Source: Saprospiraceae bacterium (lineage in GTDB: Bacteria; Bacteroidota; Bacteroidia; Chitinophagales; Saprospiraceae). From it: a stretch of 64,000 nucleotides of DNA. The position numbers were made by a program, and so were the translations under genes. Under the pieces are notes generated by a model. That model saw only the letters and a program-made list of their open reading frames with translations. It searched no databases and was not told where the DNA came from. Position 1 is the stretch's first letter. Every line of letters begins with the position of its first letter. Below are positions 50,224-57,252 of this stretch, piece after piece. The DNA is taken from NCBI GenBank assembly GCA_016719855.1, contig JADJYH010000079.1, positions 1 to 64,000 on the forward strand, read 5' to 3'.

Positions 50224-50266
50224 AGGTATGAGGTATTGGGCCACTGGAACGCCATACCTCATACCT
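50224..50266. promoter_or_regulatory. iterated-word hairpin between convergent yebC and caspase genes
   Basis: AGGTATGAGGTAT (50224-50236) pairs with ATACCTCATACCT (50254-50266). The left arm is preceded by two AGGTCTG words and the right followed by another CATACCT. It uses the same word (GGTATGA) as the nqrD/nqrE hairpin at 26352. Confidence 0.75.
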
Positions 50267-50271
50267 CATAC

Positions 50272-51813
50272 CTACCTAACTACTCCCACCGGCAGCTTGC
50301 CATCATATTTTCCGGTCAGAACAGGCGTTTGCGCCCCAGCCGTGTAGCTGCTTACTTTCAATTTTACAAAAGCGAACAACTCCTCGATGGTGACGATTTT
50401 GTCTTTGTCGGCATCGGCTTCGCCTTTGAGACCACGGATAAGATAATGGCTGAAAACACCCGAACGAAGCCCAGTGTCTTCTAGTGAAACTTCCTGCCCT
50501 TTCGAGGACATGAACAGCGCCATGCCGCTATCGCAATTTTCAAAAGCCTTGTAATATTTGTCGAGCATGTCACCAACGGACGGCTCCTTGGCGGCAAGCA
50601 TTTCTGGTGCGAATTGGCTGCCGATGAGTGAGCCGGAGTGGCAAGCGTCGCCTAGCACGATTTTCTGCCGTGCCCTGCTTTGCTCCAAAATATGTCGGAT
50701 TTCGGAGTGCTCCAGGCGGTGGCTGTACCCATCGAAGTCCACCGGCACGAAGGCTCCCTCGATACCGTGCCCCGAGAAGTAGAACAGCACCACGTCGTTT
50801 TCGTCGGCTTGCAGGAAAACACTGCGCATGGCATCCAGCAGGTTGTCACGGGTGGCATTGTCGTCCACGAGCACCCGCAACTGCTCGTCGGGCAGTGCGC
50901 CACCTTCGGGGCTTTTCAGGAAAGCGTAGAACTGGTATGCGTCGTCGTCCGTGTAGCGGAGGGCAGGCATGTCGGTGTAGTTGGCCACGCCAGCCACCAC
51001 TGCCCAGACCTTCACTTGTGGGTCGTAGGTGGGGGATGGGGCAGGTGTTTTTAAAGCGACTTCGGTGTCAAGGGCGGTTGCATCGGCTGGCTCGTTGGCG
51101 ACGGGTCGGCGTGACTTGCCATTCACCCATTCGCCAGGGTTGGCCGAGCCATTTTCATCATAAAAAACGCCAGCACCGTTCTTCTGGTTATCGGCCCATT
51201 GCCCCACATATTTTGCCCCGCTTTTGTAAAACATGGTACCTGCCCCGTTGAAGCGACCCTCCCGAAAGCGCCCCTCGTACCGGTCGCCAGTGTGGAAGGA
51301 GTAGGTGCCGAGGCCCTCTTGTTTGTTGGATTGCCAGTCGCCGTCGTACACGTCGCCGTTGGCAAAGCGCATGATTCCCTTGCCGTGAAATTGGCTCCGT
51401 TTGAACTGACCAAAATACTCGTGCCCCTCGTTGAAGGTAAATTTACCTTCGCCCTGCTGCATATTGTCCTGCCAGTGGCCGATGTACTTGTTGCCGTTGG
51501 CACAGTAGAGGATGCCCTTTCCGTTGGGCTTGCCGTTTTGGAAGTCGCCGATGTACTTGTTGCCGTTCGGGTACTGGTAGGTACCATAGCCGTCCGAACA
51601 GTTGCCGTTTACGCAGCCGTTCGGAAAGGGTTGATGAGGGTTGATGAGGGTTGATGAGGGTTGATGAGGGTTGATATCAACCCTATCAACTTTATCAACT
51701 TTTATCAACAATTCATGGAAAAAGCGGGCGTCATCAACGCCGTTGGCCGAAGCCGAGACATGAAAAAGGAGGGCGAACCCTGTCAATACTGCACACTGCT
51801 TTAAATTCCTCAT
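50272..51813 (-). CDS. secreted caspase-family (C14) protease with MORN repeats
   Basis: About 513 residues from MRNLKQCAVLTGFALLFHVS, a signal peptide. After a linker encoded by a 10-bp tandem repeat come about eight MORN repeats (pattern YPNGNKYIGDFQNGKPNGKG). A caspase-like domain follows, with the catalytic His in LFYFSGHGIEG and the catalytic Cys in IVLGDACHSGSLIGS, plus a p10-like end (SGVFSHYLIRGLKGEADADK). Such metacaspase-like enzymes cleave after Arg/Lys or other residues. MORN repeats often bind membranes or act as scaffold. The exported location is inferred from the signal peptide. There are no frameshifts in this gene. Confidence 0.9.
   Translation of the reverse strand: MRNLKQCAVLTGFALLFHVSASANGVDDARFFHELLIKVDKVDRVDINPHQPSSTLINPHQPFPNGCVNGNCSDGYGTYQYPNGNKYIGDFQNGKPNGKGILYCANGNKYIGHWQDNMQQGEGKFTFNEGHEYFGQFKRSQFHGKGIMRFANGDVYDGDWQSNKQEGLGTYSFHTGDRYEGRFREGRFNGAGTMFYKSGAKYVGQWADNQKNGAGVFYDENGSANPGEWVNGKSRRPVANEPADATALDTEVALKTPAPSPTYDPQVKVWAVVAGVANYTDMPALRYTDDDAYQFYAFLKSPEGGALPDEQLRVLVDDNATRDNLLDAMRSVFLQADENDVVLFYFSGHGIEGAFVPVDFDGYSHRLEHSEIRHILEQSRARQKIVLGDACHSGSLIGSQFAPEMLAAKEPSVGDMLDKYYKAFENCDSGMALFMSSKGQEVSLEDTGLRSGVFSHYLIRGLKGEADADKDKIVTIEELFAFVKLKVSSYTAGAQTPVLTGKYDGKLPVGVVR
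51628..51676 (-). repeat. 10-bp tandem repeat (4.9 copies) inside the caspase gene
   Basis: GGGTTGATGA repeated four times plus GGGTTGATA. It is followed by a mirror arm of TATCAAC words, so the element can form a hairpin (GGGTTGATATCAACCC is a perfect palindrome). It encodes INPHQPSSTLINPHQP just after the signal peptide. A gain or loss of one 10-bp unit would shift the frame. Confidence 0.9.
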
Positions 51814-52108
51814 TGTTCCGGGTTTTGATTTTGAAAAAAAGGTAGCAGTGTTGCATCGGGTGATATTGATGAAATTAGAAATTAGAAACCGAAGTTTCAA
51901 GCAAGTAAAATGGGAATGGGGAATTGGCTGGATAGCCCGTTTTGAATTTGTTGCAACTCAAACGCAAAGCCATACGGGGGTTATTTTATGATAAAAAAGT
52001 TTTAGGGAAAAAATCACTGGGCGTGACAAGCGGCTTCGGTCGTCGGATTAAAAATGAATGGCTATTTTTGCCACGAAACAAATTTTCTAATCAAAAAAAT
52101 AAGCTCCA
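51814..52108. other. intergenic region with promoter element for the DUF4920 gene
   Basis: Nearly 300 bp between divergent genes. TATTTTTG (52063-52070, plus) fits TAnnTTTG, 39 bp before the DUF4920 start. Nothing else recognised. Confidence 0.45.
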
Positions 52109-52561
52109 ATGGTAAAGAAATTCTTTTTCGTTGCAATCATTGCCGCCAGCTTCATGGCTTGTGGTGGCGAACAACCCGCTGACACCACCGTTCAAACTGG
52201 CCAACCACAGACCTTCGGTGAAGCCATCACCACCGATGGTGCCGTTTCGATGAGCGAGATGGTGGGCAAATTGCAGGGCGTTGATTCTGTCCAAGTTAAA
52301 GTCAAGGGCAAAGTCGAGTCGGTCTGCCAAGTGAAAGGCTGCTGGGTCAACCTACACGACGAGCAAGCCGGCGACATGTTCGTGAAGTTCAAGGACTACG
52401 GTTTCTTTCTCCCGAAGGACATCGCTGGGCGTGAAGTTGTGATGGAGGGCTACGCTTTCCGGGAGACTACTTCCGTGGAAGACCTCAAGCACTACGCTGA
52501 GGACGAAGGCACTGCTGCCGGAAAACAAGCAGTGAAGACAGTTATGAGTTATGAGCTTTGA
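52109..52561 (+). CDS. DUF4920 domain lipoprotein
   Basis: 150 residues with lipobox SFMACGG. The DUF4920 core is VKVKGKVESVCQVKGCWVNL, then FVKFKDYGFFLPKDIAGREV and MEGYAFRETTSVEDLKHYA. The paired Cys in VCQVKGCW suggest metal or redox binding, but no function is established. The last six residues (VMSYEL) are encoded by the left arm of the intergenic hairpin, so the tail is not conserved family sequence. Confidence 0.85.
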   Translation: MVKKFFFVAIIAASFMACGGEQPADTTVQTGQPQTFGEAITTDGAVSMSEMVGKLQGVDSVQVKVKGKVESVCQVKGCWVNLHDEQAGDMFVKFKDYGFFLPKDIAGREVVMEGYAFRETTSVEDLKHYAEDEGTAAGKQAVKTVMSYEL

Positions 52562-52597
52562 GTTAGCCCACGCCATTCAAAGCTCATAACTCATAAC
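52541..52597. promoter_or_regulatory. 21-bp perfect iterated-word hairpin overlapping the DUF4920 stop
   Basis: GTTATGAGTTATGAGCTTTGA (52541-52561) pairs exactly with 52577-52597, and another CATAACT word follows. The loop is 15 bases. The left arm includes the stop codon and the right arm ends 9 bp before the next ATG. Confidence 0.9.
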
Positions 52598-52606
52598 TCA
52601 TAACTT

Positions 52607-54730
52607 ATGAAAATCTGGCCCATTCAAATCGCTCTGTTGCTCCTGCCCTACTTGGCTTTCTCGCAGGAGAACCCGGCTGCCGACAGCCTGTTCCGGCTGT
52701 TGAAAACCGCTCGGCCAGACACCAACAAAGTCAACCTGCTCAACGACCTGGCTTGGGAACTCAAGTTTGACGACCCAAAAACCGCTATACTCCACCTCGA
52801 TTCCGCATTGGCGCTGGCTCGGCGGCTCCGCTTCAAAACGGGCGAAGGCAACGCCCTCAACTACCGGGGCGTGGTGGCCGACATCCACGGCCAGCCCGAC
52901 GTGGCCATTGACTTTTTTCAACAATCAAAACAAGTGCGGGAGCAACTCGGCGACCGCAAGGGCATGGCCTCGCTCCTCAACAACATCGCCAACGTCAAGG
53001 AAAACAAGGGCGACTACCTCGGCGCCCTCGACGGCTACCAGCAGTCGCTGAAAATCCGGGAAGAACTCGCCGACACCGCCCGCATCCTCCGCTCCTACTA
53101 CAACATCGCCAACTTGCTGGAAAAAATGGGCGACTACCCCGAAGCGCTCGACAATATTTTCCGATACCTCGAAGGTGCCGACCCCGAAGCGGAGGCCGAC
53201 GGCATCGCCAACGCCTGGAACATCATCGGGAACATCCGCACGGAAACCGACCGCTATCCCGAGGCGCAGGTCGCCTACCAAAAAGCGCTCGACCTGCACC
53301 GCAGCCTTGGCAACGAATGGCAGCAGGCCTCCGTGCTCACCAACATCGCCAACCTCCACGACAGCCAGGGCGAGGCGCTGATGGACAAGGATGTGCTGGA
53401 GGACAGCGTGAAGCAGTTGTTTGAAAAAGCCGTCAACATTTACCAGGATGCGCTGGCCATCCGGCAGCGGCTGGAAGACCAAAGCGGACAAGCTGAAATC
53501 TTCAACAACATGGGCTATGTGCTGAAGAATTTTGGAAGTTTTTATGATAAAAAAGGCGATAACGAACGGGCTCAAAAGACTTGGGCGCAAACCGAGGACT
53601 ACTTCGCCCGCTCCCTGAAAATTCGGGAAGAACTGGGCGAACGGGCGGGCATCATGGAGGTGTACAACGGCATCGCCGACGTGCGCCGGCGCCAGAAACG
53701 CTACCCCGAAGCACTGGACTACACGGTGCGTTACCACGCCATTGCGAAGGAAATCAACGACCGGAAGTACCAGCAGAGCGCCCTGAAAGACATGGCACGC
53801 ATCCATTTTAAATTGGGCAATTTTGAAACCGCCTACCGCTACCGGGAGCAGTACGACGAGCTTCGCTACTCGACCTTCAACGAAGAGCGCATCAACGCCG
53901 AACAGCGTCGGGAGGCCGTTTACACCGACAAGAAAAAGCAACAGGAAATCGAGAAACAACAGCAGGCGCTGCAACTGCAAGATGCCCAACTGCGCAGTGA
54001 GCGCACCTTCCGTTACTCGCTGATCGGCGGGGCGGGGCTGCTCACGCTGCTGGCGCTCACGCTGTTCAGGAGCAACAAAACGGTGAAGCGGGAGAAGCAG
54101 CGCTCGGATGAACTCCTGCTCAACATCCTTCCCGAACAGACGGCCAACGAACTCAAGGCGCACGGCAAGGCCAAGGCCCGCCGCTACGATTCCGTGACGG
54201 TGCTGTTTTCGGACTTCAAGTCATTCACCCAGATTGCGGAGCAAATGCCCGCCGAGGCGCTGGTGGCCGAGCTGGACGAATGCTTTCGGGCCTTCGATGA
54301 AATCATCGGCAAGTACGGTATCGAGAAAATCAAGACCATCGGCGATGCCTATTTCTGCGCTGCTGGCCTGCCAGAACCCACCACGACCCACGCCGAGGAT
54401 ATGGTGCGGGCGGCACTGGAAATGCAGGTTTTTATTGAAAAATTCAGGCAACAACAGCGGGCGGCGGGCAAGCCGGAGTTCTTCTGCCGCATCGGCATCC
54501 ACACCGGGCCAGTGGTGGCAGGGGTGGTCGGCCAGAAAAAATTCGCCTACGACATCTGGGGCGACACCGTGAACATGGGCGCCCGAATGGAGCAGAGCGG
54601 CGAACCCGACCGGGTGAACATCTCGCAAACGACCTACGAACTCGTGAAGGACAAATTCCGCTGCATGCCACGTGGCAAGGTGGCGGCGAAAAACAAGGGG
54701 GAGGTGGACATGTACTTCGTTGAGGCCTGA
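52607..54730 (+). CDS. TPR-repeat, membrane-anchored class III adenylate cyclase
   Basis: 707 residues. The signal peptide ends at AFSQ. About eight TPR-like repeats occupy residues 30-430 (LGDRKGMASLLNNIANVKEN, LGNEWQQASVLTNIANLHDS). A coiled coil (EKQQQALQLQDAQLRSE), one transmembrane helix (YSLIGGAGLLTLLALTLF) and a C-terminal cyclase domain follow. Metal-binding Asp residues lie in VLFSDFKSFT and IKTIGDAYF. The adenine-specifying Lys (EKIKTIG) and Asp (FAYDIWGDTVNMGARM) and the transition-state Arg are present, so cAMP rather than cGMP is predicted. A periplasmic TPR sensor controlling a cytoplasmic cyclase is the likely layout. Confidence 0.92.
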   Translation: MKIWPIQIALLLLPYLAFSQENPAADSLFRLLKTARPDTNKVNLLNDLAWELKFDDPKTAILHLDSALALARRLRFKTGEGNALNYRGVVADIHGQPDVAIDFFQQSKQVREQLGDRKGMASLLNNIANVKENKGDYLGALDGYQQSLKIREELADTARILRSYYNIANLLEKMGDYPEALDNIFRYLEGADPEAEADGIANAWNIIGNIRTETDRYPEAQVAYQKALDLHRSLGNEWQQASVLTNIANLHDSQGEALMDKDVLEDSVKQLFEKAVNIYQDALAIRQRLEDQSGQAEIFNNMGYVLKNFGSFYDKKGDNERAQKTWAQTEDYFARSLKIREELGERAGIMEVYNGIADVRRRQKRYPEALDYTVRYHAIAKEINDRKYQQSALKDMARIHFKLGNFETAYRYREQYDELRYSTFNEERINAEQRREAVYTDKKKQQEIEKQQQALQLQDAQLRSERTFRYSLIGGAGLLTLLALTLFRSNKTVKREKQRSDELLLNILPEQTANELKAHGKAKARRYDSVTVLFSDFKSFTQIAEQMPAEALVAELDECFRAFDEIIGKYGIEKIKTIGDAYFCAAGLPEPTTTHAEDMVRAALEMQVFIEKFRQQQRAAGKPEFFCRIGIHTGPVVAGVVGQKKFAYDIWGDTVNMGARMEQSGEPDRVNISQTTYELVKDKFRCMPRGKVAAKNKGEVDMYFVEA

Positions 54731-54843
54731 GGTATGGAGGTCTGAGGTATTTGGGAGAACGAGATTTTCAATCCTTGGACGGTTCTGTTTTATCCCGTAT
54801 TTTCGTGCTTGTATTTGAAAATCCAAGTTTCAATGTCAGCATT

Positions 54844-55074
54844 ATGAAAAGCTATCGTGAACTTATCAGCATCAACCCAAACATCCGATTTGGGAAGCCT
54901 TGCATCAAAAACACCCGCATATCGGTAGGTGACATTTTGGGCTGGCTGGCGGCTGGCATGACCAACGAGGAAATCATGGAGGATTTCCCTGAATTGAGCA
55001 TGGAAGCCATTCGAGCAGCACTTGCTTTCGCTGCTGATAGGGAGGAGAGCATCAAAATACTCGCTGCTGCATGA
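54844..55074 (+). CDS. DUF433 antitoxin
   Basis: 76 residues with the DUF433 pattern INPNIRFGKPCIKNTRISVG, then LGWLAAGMTNEEIMEDFPEL, a helix-turn-helix-like module. Its stop overlaps the start of the DUF5615 gene by 4 bp. DUF433/DUF5615 pairs are predicted type II toxin-antitoxin modules, and the DNA-binding partner is expected to autoregulate. Confidence 0.9.
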   Translation: MKSYRELISINPNIRFGKPCIKNTRISVGDILGWLAAGMTNEEIMEDFPELSMEAIRAALAFAADREESIKILAAA

Positions 55075-55406
55075 AGCTATTACTGGATGCAAACCTTTCG
55101 AGGAGATTGGTCAAACGACTTTCCACAGACTTTCTGCTTGTCGAACATGTAACAAGGACTGGATTAACCATTCCAGCAAGCGACCAAGAAATTTGGAATT
55201 GGGCACGAACCAATGAATATCATATCGTCACCAACGACGAGGATTTTTCCAACCTGCTGATTTTGCGGGGATTTCCACCGAAAGTAATTCTCATCCGAAG
55301 GGGGAACCAAAATACCGAGCAGGTTGCAGCACTATTGGTAGCAAGCCAAAATGAAATTGAGTCGCTTGATACAAGTGAACACCACGGCTTGTTGGAGATT
55401 TACTAA
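55071..55406 (+). CDS. DUF5615 PIN-like toxin
   Basis: 111 residues. The N-terminal MKLLLDANLSRRLVKRL and central HIVTNDEDFSNLLILRGFPP carry the acidic residues of the Mut7-C/PIN-like nuclease fold. Translationally coupled to the DUF433 gene (ATGA overlap). Predicted ribonuclease toxin. Confidence 0.9.
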   Translation: MKLLLDANLSRRLVKRLSTDFLLVEHVTRTGLTIPASDQEIWNWARTNEYHIVTNDEDFSNLLILRGFPPKVILIRRGNQNTEQVAALLVASQNEIESLDTSEHHGLLEIY

Positions 55407-55609
55407 CACAATCAACTTTTTCAGAAAAAAATTAATGTACAGGCAGCGAACCGAAACCGCCGCTCGTATTCGTATTGGTTTAAAGAAATAGGCGTTATTT
55501 ACGTGCAGGCGGCCTCGTTTACTCTCACTAAATTTGTAAACAAAATTCAGGGGCCGCCTTCATTTTTTTCCTACCTGCATCCTCGTCCTCACTTTCCACG
55601 TTTCAAGGT

Positions 55610-55617
55610 TACTTTTG
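55610..55617 (+). promoter_or_regulatory. -7 element of the MBL-fold gene
   Basis: TACTTTTG matches TAnnTTTG and lies 42 bp before the GTG at 55659. It argues against any start upstream of it. Confidence 0.5.
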
Positions 55618-55658
55618 CCCCAAATTCACTCATTCTTTCATTCACTCATTCTCTCATT

Positions 55659-56441
55659 GTGACTTTCACCTTCCTCGGCACCGGCACCTCCCAAGGCGTA
55701 CCCATCATCGGTTGCAGCTGCGAAGTCTGTGTCTCCACCGACCCACGTGACCAACGGTTGCGCACCTCGCTGCTGGTTTCCCACGAGGGCCGCAACGTGG
55801 TCATTGACGCCGGGCCGGACTTCCGGCAGCAGATGCTGCGGGCTGGCGTCAAGCGCCTCGACGCCGTGGTGCTCACCCACGAGCACAACGACCATATCAT
55901 CGGCCTCGACGATGTGCGCCCCTTCAACTTCCTGCAAGACCGTCACATGCCGCTCTACGGCACGACCTCCGTGCTGGCCGAAGTGAAGCAACGCTTTGCT
56001 TATATTTTTGCCAAAAACCCGTACCCCGGTGCTCCGATGATTGACCCGGTGGAGATTTCCAAGGAGACACCGTTCGAGGTAGCGGAAATCCCCTTCACGC
56101 CCATCGAAGTGATGCACGGCGGGTTGCCCGTGCTCGGCTTCCGCATCGGCGACTTCGCCTACATCACCGACATGAAAACCATCAGCGATGCCGAAAAAAG
56201 CAAGCTCGACGGCGTTCGCACCCTCGTCCTCAACGCCCTGCACCTTGAATGGCACCACTCCCACCTGAACCTTGAGGAGGCACTTGATTTCATCGAAACC
56301 ATAAAGCCGGAACAGGCATGGCTCACGCATATCAGCCACCGAATGGGACTGCAAAAGCTGCGCTCAAAGCAGTTGCCGAATGGGGTGGGGCTGGCTTGGG
56401 ATGGGATGGTGGTGGGTCAAGATGGCTTGTTTATAGGATAA
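55659..56441 (+). CDS. MBL-fold metallohydrolase (PhnP-like)
   Basis: 260 residues from a GTG start (VTFTFLGTGTSQGVPIIGCS). The metal motif HxHxDH is THEHNDHIIG, with further ligands in MHGG and in ITDMK. Cys residues in GCSCEVC match the zinc-binding insertion of PhnP-type phosphodiesterases. C-terminal ALHLEWHHSHLNLEEALDF and LTHISHRMG complete the family. A cyclic-phosphodiesterase or similar hydrolase activity is likely. The substrate is not predictable here. The upstream in-frame stretch from 55503 is AT-rich and is not family sequence. Confidence 0.9.
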   Translation: MTFTFLGTGTSQGVPIIGCSCEVCVSTDPRDQRLRTSLLVSHEGRNVVIDAGPDFRQQMLRAGVKRLDAVVLTHEHNDHIIGLDDVRPFNFLQDRHMPLYGTTSVLAEVKQRFAYIFAKNPYPGAPMIDPVEISKETPFEVAEIPFTPIEVMHGGLPVLGFRIGDFAYITDMKTISDAEKSKLDGVRTLVLNALHLEWHHSHLNLEEALDFIETIKPEQAWLTHISHRMGLQKLRSKQLPNGVGLAWDGMVVGQDGLFIG

Positions 56442-56454
56442 AAATCTATCTTTG
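56427..56454 (+). promoter_or_regulatory. promoter of the PhnA-like gene
   Basis: TTG (56427-56429) and TATCTTTG (56447-56454) are spaced by 17 bp. The element overlaps the 3' end of the MBL gene. Confidence 0.6.
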
Positions 56455-56470
56455 CGCCCCGAAATTTGGA

Positions 56471-56522
56471 GGTTTAGGAGGTTTGGTGGGTTTAACCGAG
56501 ACCCCTCTAAACCTCCTAAACC
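56471..56522 (+). promoter_or_regulatory. iterated-word hairpin in the leader of the PhnA-like gene
   Basis: GGTTTAGGAGGTTT (56471-56484) pairs exactly with 56509-56522. Both arms are extended by further GGTTT/AAACC words. It lies between the -7 element and the start codon, so it would be in the 5' leader. Confidence 0.75.
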
Positions 56523-56547
56523 CGCTAAACATTCTAAACAAAAAAAA

Positions 56548-57129
56548 ATGACCAACGAAGAAATATTGCAACAGCGCAGCGGCGCAGCCTGTGAACTTTG
56601 CGGCGCAAAAGATTCCCTTACAACCTACACCGTAGCCCCAAAATCCGGCGACAATGCTGATGAAATGGCGCTCCTCTGCGACACCTGCCGCAGTCAAATC
56701 GAAGACCCCGCCACCGCCGACGAGAACCACTGGCGCTGCCTCAACGACAGCATGTGGAGCGAGGTGCCCGCCGTAAAAGTGTTGGCTTGGCGGATGCTCG
56801 ACCACCTGCGCCCTGCGGGTTGGCCCGCCGAACTGCTCGACATGCTCTACCTCGATGACGAGACGCTGGCTTGGGCCAAAGCAACATCATCAGCATCGGC
56901 CACTGACCAGGACCCCGAACAAAAGCACGTGGACAGCAATGGCGTGGCCTTGGAAAACGGCGACACGGTTGTTTTGATAAAAGACCTCGACGTGAAAGGG
57001 GCCACCTTCACCGCCAAGCGGGGCACTGCCGTCCGCAACATCCGTTTGGTGTTCGACAACCCAGAGCAGATTGAGGGCAAGGTAAATGGCCAGCAGATTG
57101 TGATTTTGACGAAGTATGTGAAGAAGTAG
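56548..57129 (+). CDS. PhnA (YjdM)-family zinc-ribbon protein
   Basis: 193 residues. An N-terminal zinc-ribbon with CELCGAKDSL and LLCDTCRSQI is followed by a helical middle and a C-terminal PhnA domain (DSNGVALENGDTVVLIKDLD, VKGATFTAKRGTAVRNI, IVILTKYVKK). Despite the name, the family has no proven role in phosphonate use. Confidence 0.88.
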   Translation: MTNEEILQQRSGAACELCGAKDSLTTYTVAPKSGDNADEMALLCDTCRSQIEDPATADENHWRCLNDSMWSEVPAVKVLAWRMLDHLRPAGWPAELLDMLYLDDETLAWAKATSSASATDQDPEQKHVDSNGVALENGDTVVLIKDLDVKGATFTAKRGTAVRNIRLVFDNPEQIEGKVNGQQIVILTKYVKK

Positions 57130-57178
57130 GGTGAGGAAGTAATGGAGAATTGAAAATTGAAAATTGGACATCTGAACC

Positions 57179-57211
57179 AGACTTACTAAGTTTCTAAAAC
57201 TTGGTAAGTCT
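57179..57211 (+). promoter_or_regulatory. 15-bp hairpin between PhnA-like and NACHT genes
   Basis: AGACTTACTAAGTTT pairs with AAACTTGGTAAGTCT across three bases (one G-U). It is preceded by an iterated GAATTGAAAATTGAAAATT stretch without a matching right arm. Confidence 0.65.
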
Positions 57212-57252
57212 TCGCTATATTTACCCGCACAAAAGCAAAACGCAACCCATTC

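Noticed and set aside
54725..54760. Another iterated-word hairpin after the cyclase gene
   Set aside because: Only the left-arm words (GAGGTATGGAGGTCTGAGG) are present. No complementary right arm follows.
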